Part shown: positions 5,066-10,277 of the stretch, one piece after another | Position numbering within the stretch: the first letter of the stretch is position 1 | Layout of the letters: the number at the start of each line of letters is the position of its first letter | From: Haloferacaceae archaeon | GTDB taxonomy: Archaea; Halobacteriota; Halobacteria; Halobacteriales; Haloferacaceae | Direction: 5' to 3' | DNA length: 10,277 bases | Assembly (NCBI GenBank): GCA_028274825.1 | Contig: JAQCMZ010000404.1 | Span: 1-10,277 of the forward strand | The notes under the pieces: model-generated | Database searches by the model: none | The model's input: the letters and a program-made list of their open reading frames with translations, nothing else | What the model was told of the DNA's origin: nothing | Translations under genes and position numbers: made by a program

Positions 5066-8000
5066 AAGTCACTGATCTACACCTACAGGACATCCGGAGC
5101 TACGAGGACGAATCGATCGCCTTCCCCGAGGGAACGATGCTCGTCCATGGCGAGAACGGTGCCGGGAAGACGACGCTGCTGATGGGAATTTTCGGCGGAC
5201 TCTTCCTCTCGAATATCCGGAACGTCGGATCGAACGATTTCAACCTCGACGATATCGTCAGGCGAGGTGCCAGAGAAGGCGATATCGTGATGACATTCGA
5301 GGTGGCAGAGACACCGTACACCGTGACGTGGTCGATTGATACGGAGGGGCAAAACAGCGCAGAACTCGAGTCGCCCGCACTCTCGGAGCCCATCTCAGGG
5401 ATTCGTGATGTCAGCTCGGAAGTTGTCGATGTGGTGGGAATGGACGAGGACAGTTTCTCCCGTTCAGTGTACGTACAGCAGGGCGAGGTCGATAGCCTAT
5501 TTGACGATGATACGCGGGCAGAGCTCATCGATGACTTGCTTGGACTCGACCGGATCGATCGATACGAGCTCCGGGCAAAGGGGGCTCGTCGTGCGGTGGG
5601 TCGCATCGCGAGAGATAATGAGCAATCCGCTGAGAATCATCGTGAGACCATCGACAAGCAGTTCGATCATGATGTCGACGGCTACGAGGCTGCGATCGCC
5701 GAGAAAGAGACGGAGATCTCGGAGCAGCAGGCGGAGATTGAGGACGTAGAGGAATTCCTTCAGGAGCTTAGAGACGCGAGAGAGGACGTCGAACAACGGC
5801 TCGCAAATCATGACGAGTTACAGACGGAGCTTGATGAAGCTAAAAAAGAACGCGAAGAGCTCATCGAAGAGCGAGCCACGAACCAACGTAAAATCGAGGA
5901 GGCTGAGACGGCGATTACGGAGGCTGAAACGGAGATCGATACGCTCCACGAAGATATCGACGAGAAGGGAGACGCACTCGACAAACTCGATGACCCATCG
6001 ACAACAGATCCGATAGATGCCGATCTGTCGTCGGAAGAGCGGGCTGAGGAAGCGCTGAGTGCCACACAAGAAGCGGTCGAGGCGGCACAGATCGAACACG
6101 CGGACAGGGAGGCAACGCTCGACCAGGCAGAGACGGAGCGAGACCGACTCGTCGATGAACGAGAGACGGTAGCCGAGGAAGCAGAGGAACTCGAAGCGGA
6201 TCTCGATCATCTCCTCGCAGAACAGGAGAGCGTAGCGGATGACGTTGCGGCCGCGGAGGAAGATGTTACAGCCGCTGTCGAGACACGAGACACTGTAACC
6301 AACGCGTTCCTCCCAGACGAATCGTGTCCGGACTCTATTACTAACGAGACGCGTGAGACCGTCGACGCACGCGTTGAGGCGTTGACGAACGAAAGAAATG
6401 AATTGTCGGAGGAGCGCGCAGCTACCGAAGCGTCCCTTGAGGCAGCCGAAACGACACGCGAGGAAGCGCAAACGGCTGTCACGGACGCACGTGACGAGAT
6501 CGACCAGTTGTCGGATGAGCTCGCAGCAGTGGAGTCGGATCTTGAAGCCGCACGTGAGGCGAAAGCGGAGGCGCAAAACGAATTTGAGGAGCAGCTACAG
6601 ACTCTCGACGACAACCTCGGGACCGTCGATTTGACTGTATCCACCGACACGCTACAGAGCCTCATCGACGAACGGATCCCAGACGCAAAGAGAGAAGTAC
6701 AGGAGGCAATCAAGACGGCAAACACGACGGTCACAGAATGTGAGGCACGCAAAACGACGCTTAAAGAGGACCGCGAGGAGCTACAGGCACTCGATGGTGT
6801 AGCGACGTGCCCGAAATGTGGCCAAGACGTCGATCCGTCTCACGTTGAGTCCGAACTCACGGATGTCGAAGCCGAGCTCACAGCGGTTGAAGACAAGCTT
6901 GCCGAGGCGAGCGAAGAACGTGATACACTTGTCGACCGCCGAGACGCTCTTGACGAGTGTCGTGAAGCGGCGATCGAACTGCGAGGCTTTCGTGACGACA
7001 CGGTTGAGGTGAAAGCGGAGCGCGTGAACACACTCGAAGACGAGCGTGAGACAGTACAGGACGCCCACGCCGAGGCAGAGTCCGAACTCGCCGACGCCGA
7101 AACCCAGCTTGAATCTGCGGAGTCAGAGGTCGATGAGCTTCACGACACGCTCGCTGACCTCAAGTCGGACATCGAGTCGCTCGAAACGGAGATTGAAGAC
7201 GGAAAAGAGGTTGTGGCGGCCTTTGAGACTGTTGAAGAACGTCGAGAGGAGCGAGACGATCTTGCGGACGAGCTTGCTGATCTCGAAGGTGAACGCGAGG
7301 AGCTTGAAGCAGAAATAGCCGAGGCGAACGCAGAGGTCGACGACTACGACGAGCAGATTGAAGCGCAGCGCGACGCGGTTGCTGAGGCAAAAGCAGCAGT
7401 TGAGGATGCTCAACAAGCAGTTGACACCGCGATAGAACAGCGCGAGCTCGTTTCTGATGTGGTGGATGCATACGACGAGATCAGCGAGTTAGAGACGGCA
7501 ATCGCAGGTCACAAGAAGGATATCGGTCACGCACGGGACACAATCGAGAACCTCAACGAGCAGATCGCTGGCGTTGAGGAAGACATTGGCGAGCTCACCG
7601 AAGAACTCGGCTCGATCGACGTCGAAGAACAGCGAAATAAGTTGGAAACGGCGACACAGAAGATCGAGGACCGCGAGGCCACCGTAGCGGAACTGACCAC
7701 GGAACTAGACTCGCTCAAAAAAGAGCGGACGGTGCTTGAAAACGACCTTGAGAATCTAGAGTACTTCCGCGAGCGCCTTGCCCTCGAGGCGGAAAAACGC
7801 AAGTGGGCTGAAGAGCGGTCGGACGAGTTCGATCGCATGATGGCAGTGTATCGGAGCACTAAAGGGGACCTCCGCGAGCAGTATCTGGCTTACATCAACC
7901 AGTACACGAACGACATCTTCAGCGACATATACAAGAACAGTAGCTACCAGCAGGTGCGCATCCTCGAAGAGGGGCCTGATGGGACGCCGTATGCGATTCA

Positions 8001-8370
8001 ATTGCTTCGTGACGACGGGACGCTCGAACACCCGAGTAACGCCAGCGGTGGGGAACGCGCCATCGTCAATCTCGCGCTCCGCGCCGGAATTTACAAACTC
8101 ATCGCCGAGATGCGCGAGGGCGACAGCGGTCGCCTCCCGCCGTTCATCCTCGATGAACCGACGACATTCCTCGATGAAGGCCACGTCGGGCGTCTCGAAC
8201 AGATGCTTGACAGCATCTCCGAGTGGGATGTCCCGCAAGTGATCGTCGTCTCCCATGACGAGCGACTCATTCAGGGGGCTGAACACGAGATTGAAGTCTC
8301 AATCGACGAAGACACGAACGCTAGTAGAGTTGACGTACATCGAGGTGGACGCATCCTAGGTGACGAGTAA
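5062..8370 (+). CDS. rad50: Rad50-like SMC-family ATPase with zinc hook
   Basis: A 1102-residue ABC/SMC-type ATPase, partner of Mre11; ATP binding closes the two heads on DNA and controls the nuclease. The N-terminal lobe has Walker A GENGAGKTT (30-38) and a Q-loop VYVQQGEVDSL (137-146). Residues from about 170 to 930 are a long, Glu/Ala/Asp-rich antiparallel coiled coil with the zinc hook CPKC (583-586) near its middle. The C-terminal lobe has signature ASGGER (994-999), Walker B ILDEPTT (1029-1035), D-loop FLDE and H-loop SHDE (1064-1067). All key ATPase residues are intact. Archaeal Rad50 is typically about 850-900 residues, so the coil here is longer. A lone Cys in SCPDS (421-425) at a break in the coil recalls a degenerate hook. 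The gene begins in a 4-base overlap with mre11 and ends directly against nurA. It could be one of the Rad50-like SMC relatives rather than the orthologue, but Mre11 as neighbour and the hook favour Rad50. Confidence 0.93.
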   Translation: MKVTDLHLQDIRSYEDESIAFPEGTMLVHGENGAGKTTLLMGIFGGLFLSNIRNVGSNDFNLDDIVRRGAREGDIVMTFEVAETPYTVTWSIDTEGQNSAELESPALSEPISGIRDVSSEVVDVVGMDEDSFSRSVYVQQGEVDSLFDDDTRAELIDDLLGLDRIDRYELRAKGARRAVGRIARDNEQSAENHRETIDKQFDHDVDGYEAAIAEKETEISEQQAEIEDVEEFLQELRDAREDVEQRLANHDELQTELDEAKKEREELIEERATNQRKIEEAETAITEAETEIDTLHEDIDEKGDALDKLDDPSTTDPIDADLSSEERAEEALSATQEAVEAAQIEHADREATLDQAETERDRLVDERETVAEEAEELEADLDHLLAEQESVADDVAAAEEDVTAAVETRDTVTNAFLPDESCPDSITNETRETVDARVEALTNERNELSEERAATEASLEAAETTREEAQTAVTDARDEIDQLSDELAAVESDLEAAREAKAEAQNEFEEQLQTLDDNLGTVDLTVSTDTLQSLIDERIPDAKREVQEAIKTANTTVTECEARKTTLKEDREELQALDGVATCPKCGQDVDPSHVESELTDVEAELTAVEDKLAEASEERDTLVDRRDALDECREAAIELRGFRDDTVEVKAERVNTLEDERETVQDAHAEAESELADAETQLESAESEVDELHDTLADLKSDIESLETEIEDGKEVVAAFETVEERREERDDLADELADLEGEREELEAEIAEANAEVDDYDEQIEAQRDAVAEAKAAVEDAQQAVDTAIEQRELVSDVVDAYDEISELETAIAGHKKDIGHARDTIENLNEQIAGVEEDIGELTEELGSIDVEEQRNKLETATQKIEDREATVAELTTELDSLKKERTVLENDLENLEYFRERLALEAEKRKWAEERSDEFDRMMAVYRSTKGDLREQYLAYINQYTNDIFSDIYKNSSYQQVRILEEGPDGTPYAIQLLRDDGTLEHPSNASGGERAIVNLALRAGIYKLIAEMREGDSGRLPPFILDEPTTFLDEGHVGRLEQMLDSISEWDVPQVIVVSHDERLIQGAEHEIEVSIDEDTNASRVDVHRGGRILGDE
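6808..6819 (+). other. Rad50 zinc-hook codons (CPKC)
   Basis: These codons encode Cys583-Pro-Lys-Cys586. Two such hooks from separate Rad50 molecules share one zinc ion and tether Mre11-Rad50 complexes. The hook's position near the middle of the coil is as expected. Confidence 0.85.
8358..8363 (+). promoter_or_regulatory. Shine-Dalgarno site of nurA
   Basis: AGGTGA lies within the last codons of rad50, 7 bases before the nurA ATG at 8371, which itself directly follows the rad50 stop. It supports this start and translational coupling. Confidence 0.65.
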
Positions 8371-9651
8371 ATGGACGAACGTGCTTTCGACGTAGTGCGT
8401 CAGCTCGCTGAACGCGTTGACGCTGGCATCCCGCGCGAGGTGGATGATCAGGCTACACACGCCCGCGACCTGTTCGACCTCCTCACCCACGACGGTGGAA
8501 CGGTCGAGCCGATCGGCGAGCCGGAGTATTTCAAAACTCGCAAGGCGGAACTCGGAACGTGGACTGATGACCCGTGGACCGAGCCGACATACGGCGTCGA
8601 TGCCAGTACGACTCGGCCGTTAGAATACAATAACGGACTCGTCGTCGACACAGCACACGCAAAACTCGGGGTAAGCGGTGCTGAAAGCGATCGAGATGCC
8701 GAGCGGCGAGGGACTGTGATCACTGGGGTGTACCTCGAAGACGACGATGTGACGCTTCACCACGAACAGACCGAACGCGGGAGTGTCAAAGGCGAGATTA
8801 TTCGTATTCCCGAGATGCGACAGCGGGCGAACGTCACCTCGATTCTGACATCCACTGTACAGCGGCTTGCGGAGGGGAAACACGCACGCCGGTGCCTCGA
8901 CGTGGTGGATGGTCCACTGTTTCTCGACGGTTCTGTGTACCCGCTCAGCGTCATCTATTGGACGTTGCTCGACCGTGCCGGACGGGGCGCACCAATCGGC
9001 AACTGGAACCTTCCCGCTGAGGTCATCGAGAACTACGTCGCAGTCGTCGATGCGTGTTTTGAACGCGATGTCCCCGTGTTGGGCGTCGTGAAGACCTCTT
9101 CAATGGGTGAACTTACTGACTCACTCAGATCGAAGATCACACAACACGATCTCCGGGGCCCACACGGAACACTTCACGATGTCCCGTGGCTCCGGGATCA
9201 TCAGTTCATCGGGGAAGTGCTCCGCGATGACAGCCTTGATCACCTCACGTACACCTCCTGGTTCGTCCAAACGGAGGTCGAACTCCGAGGCAACGCGTTC
9301 GATCTGCTGACGGCTGTGTCTGATGAGCTCAGCCATGGGCAACCAGAGGCGTACCGGCGTGCGTTCGCGTATGTTCGCACGCCGAAAACGGGGAACGTGT
9401 TCCGAATCGAGACGCCGGCACTGTTCCTTACTGACGAGGATCGACGAGAGCAGATCCTCCTGAAGGCGCTCAAAGAGATCACCCGTCAAAGCGACGTGCC
9501 GCGAGCCGTCGCACGCGCCGACCGCATCGCACGCATCAGTCCGGACAACCGCGAAACGATCCGCGACGCGCTCCAAACCGTCGAGTCTGCGTTCGACTAC
9601 AACCGCGACGGCCGTTGGAGCCACCTCGAAGATTCCCGAAGCTATGAGTGA
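8371..9651 (+). CDS. nurA: NurA-like 5'-3' nuclease of the HerA-NurA end-resection complex
   Basis: A 426-residue RNase H-fold nuclease of the NurA family. A NurA dimer sits on the HerA hexamer, which threads duplex DNA through it so that 5' strands are degraded, leaving 3' tails for RadA. Visible family features are the first metal-binding Asp in YGVDAS (Asp77), a second strand with an Asp in LFLDGS (Asp186), a strand with lysine in VLGVVKTS (Lys241), and the late RIETPAL segment (345-351) seen near the end of NurA domains. The N-terminal 50 residues and C-terminal 60 residues are helical. The overall length fits archaeal NurA proteins (about 330-450). The ATG abuts the rad50 stop and has a good Shine-Dalgarno. 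The 3' end overlaps herA by 8 bases. The gene order mre11-rad50-nurA-herA (in some permutation) is the standard archaeal arrangement, which strengthens the call beyond the modest motif evidence. Confidence 0.86.
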   Translation: MDERAFDVVRQLAERVDAGIPREVDDQATHARDLFDLLTHDGGTVEPIGEPEYFKTRKAELGTWTDDPWTEPTYGVDASTTRPLEYNNGLVVDTAHAKLGVSGAESDRDAERRGTVITGVYLEDDDVTLHHEQTERGSVKGEIIRIPEMRQRANVTSILTSTVQRLAEGKHARRCLDVVDGPLFLDGSVYPLSVIYWTLLDRAGRGAPIGNWNLPAEVIENYVAVVDACFERDVPVLGVVKTSSMGELTDSLRSKITQHDLRGPHGTLHDVPWLRDHQFIGEVLRDDSLDHLTYTSWFVQTEVELRGNAFDLLTAVSDELSHGQPEAYRRAFAYVRTPKTGNVFRIETPALFLTDEDRREQILLKALKEITRQSDVPRAVARADRIARISPDNRETIRDALQTVESAFDYNRDGRWSHLEDSRSYE

Positions 9652-10277
9652 CAACATCGACGATATTCTTGACAACGACCCGGTCGCAGACGACTCCGAG
9701 GAGTCCGAACAGACACGAACGGACGAATCAGGTGCGACGGACACCGAGTCTGACAGCACTGCGGTGCCGGAGCGAACGGTTCCAAACGGCGTGTCCACAC
9801 CTGCTGATGACGAACTTGGGCACGTCCTCGCAAGCGAAGAGATCCACGTCAGCAGACGCGATTACCAGGTGAACGCGTTCATTCGGACGGGCGCGAGAGA
9901 GGGGATCCGTCTCGGTGATTACGTACAGATTCCGTATCCGGGCGACGGAAGCGAGCTGTTCGCAGTAACGGATTCACTGCGCTACGAACCGTACACCGAT
10001 CTCGACGACAAATCCGACGCTCACAACCAGATCAGCGCGCACGTTGAACTCGATGAGTCAGAATTTGTCCAAGTTGCGGAGTTGGAACCGTTGGCAATTC
10101 TCAAGAACGTAGGGTCGGATGATATCGAGAGCGGCATTGTCAATCGGATTCCGAAACCGAACTCCCCAGCACGGCTTGCCCGTGACGAAGACTGCCTCCG
10201 AACGGGACTGAACATTCCGGGGGAGGGGATCTTTACTGGGTGGCTTTCTGTGGGCGGCGAGCCGATGACGGTGAACA
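9644..10277 (+). CDS. herA: HerA-like DNA translocase, N-terminal part (runs off the window)
   Basis: An open frame from ATG 9644-9646 to the window edge, 211 codons, with no stop. It overlaps the end of nurA by 8 bases. Residues 1-55 are very acidic and low-complexity (Asp, Glu, Ser, Thr), probably disordered. From about 58 (ELGHVLASEEIHV) the protein has the character of the HAS barrel that opens HerA proteins, with strands including GIRLGDYVQIPYPG, followed at about 190-207 by GLNIPGEGIFTGWLSVGG, which resembles the 'GLP.EGI.LG.L..GG' strand preceding the Walker A P-loop in HerA. The P-loop itself would lie just beyond the edge, so ATPase integrity cannot be judged. HerA is a hexameric FtsK-like ATPase that powers NurA. 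There is no strong Shine-Dalgarno near the ATG; the nearest GGAG (9617-9620) is too far, so coupling to nurA translation is likely. No comparable acidic head is seen on the other operon proteins. Confidence 0.85.
   Translation, partial: MSDNIDDILDNDPVADDSEESEQTRTDESGATDTESDSTAVPERTVPNGVSTPADDELGHVLASEEIHVSRRDYQVNAFIRTGAREGIRLGDYVQIPYPGDGSELFAVTDSLRYEPYTDLDDKSDAHNQISAHVELDESEFVQVAELEPLAILKNVGSDDIESGIVNRIPKPNSPARLARDEDCLRTGLNIPGEGIFTGWLSVGGEPMTVN

Noticed and set aside
5818..6576. Minus-strand frame of 252 codons opposite the rad50 coiled coil
   Set aside because: Its Cys/Leu/Arg/Phe-rich translation is the mirror of the Glu/Ala/Asp-rich coil codons and is unlike any halophilic protein.
5700..7750. 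Repetitive GAG/GAA/GAC-rich DNA that looks like internal repeats or tandem repeats
   Set aside because: It is the codon pattern of the Rad50 coiled coil; no true tandem unit was found. No CRISPR array or tRNA gene was found in the window either.
9121..9798. Minus-strand frame of 225 codons across the nurA/herA junction
   Set aside because: It lies opposite two genes with clear family signatures and tight coupling. The high GC at third positions in haloarchaea routinely leaves such antisense frames open.

Overview
The window is haloarchaeal DNA. The predicted proteins are strongly acidic, genes follow TATA boxes by about 25 bases with little or no leader, and the gene families are archaeal (Mre11, Rad50, NurA, HerA) or typically haloarchaeal. 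It looks like an accessory or plasmid-type region rather than a conserved chromosomal core, because its left third is a patchwork of broken genes and mobile-element traces.

Layout. Bases 1-404 hold no intact gene, only a hairpin at about 241-275 that resembles the end of an IS200/IS605-type element. Bases 405-683 (minus) are the C-terminal remnant of a HEAT-repeat protein with no usable upstream start. Bases 745-1025 (plus) are a decayed C-terminal fragment of queC (7-cyano-7-deazaguanine synthase) with a frameshift and a lost zinc-ligand cysteine. Bases 1070-2039 (minus) are a two-gene unit: a winged-helix regulator followed one base later by a small conserved haloarchaeal protein resembling TumE-type toxins, behind a leaderless promoter with an inverted repeat over its TATA box.

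Bases 2295-3745 are a 1451-bp transposon-like element. It has 25-bp terminal inverted repeats (22 of 25 identical), a perfect 8-bp target duplication (AAATCTAT), and matching subterminal motifs. I see no transposase in it. Its only recognisable gene is a CPBP-family intramembrane protease on the minus strand.

From a TATA box at 3842 to the right edge runs a tightly coupled operon: mre11 (GTG start, 397 aa), rad50 (1102 aa, zinc hook CPKC), nurA (426 aa) and the first 211 codons of herA. Adjacent genes overlap by 4 bp, abut, or overlap by 8 bp. These four encode the archaeal DNA-end processing machinery: Mre11-Rad50 recognises and trims ends, and the HerA hexameric ATPase drives DNA through the NurA nuclease to make 3' single-stranded tails for recombination. 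The Rad50 is longer than the roughly 850-900 aa I know for archaeal chromosomal Rad50. The setting among mobile debris and a possible toxin-antitoxin pair suggests a second, accessory copy, possibly with a role in plasmid maintenance or defence. That role is inference and cannot be settled from this window.
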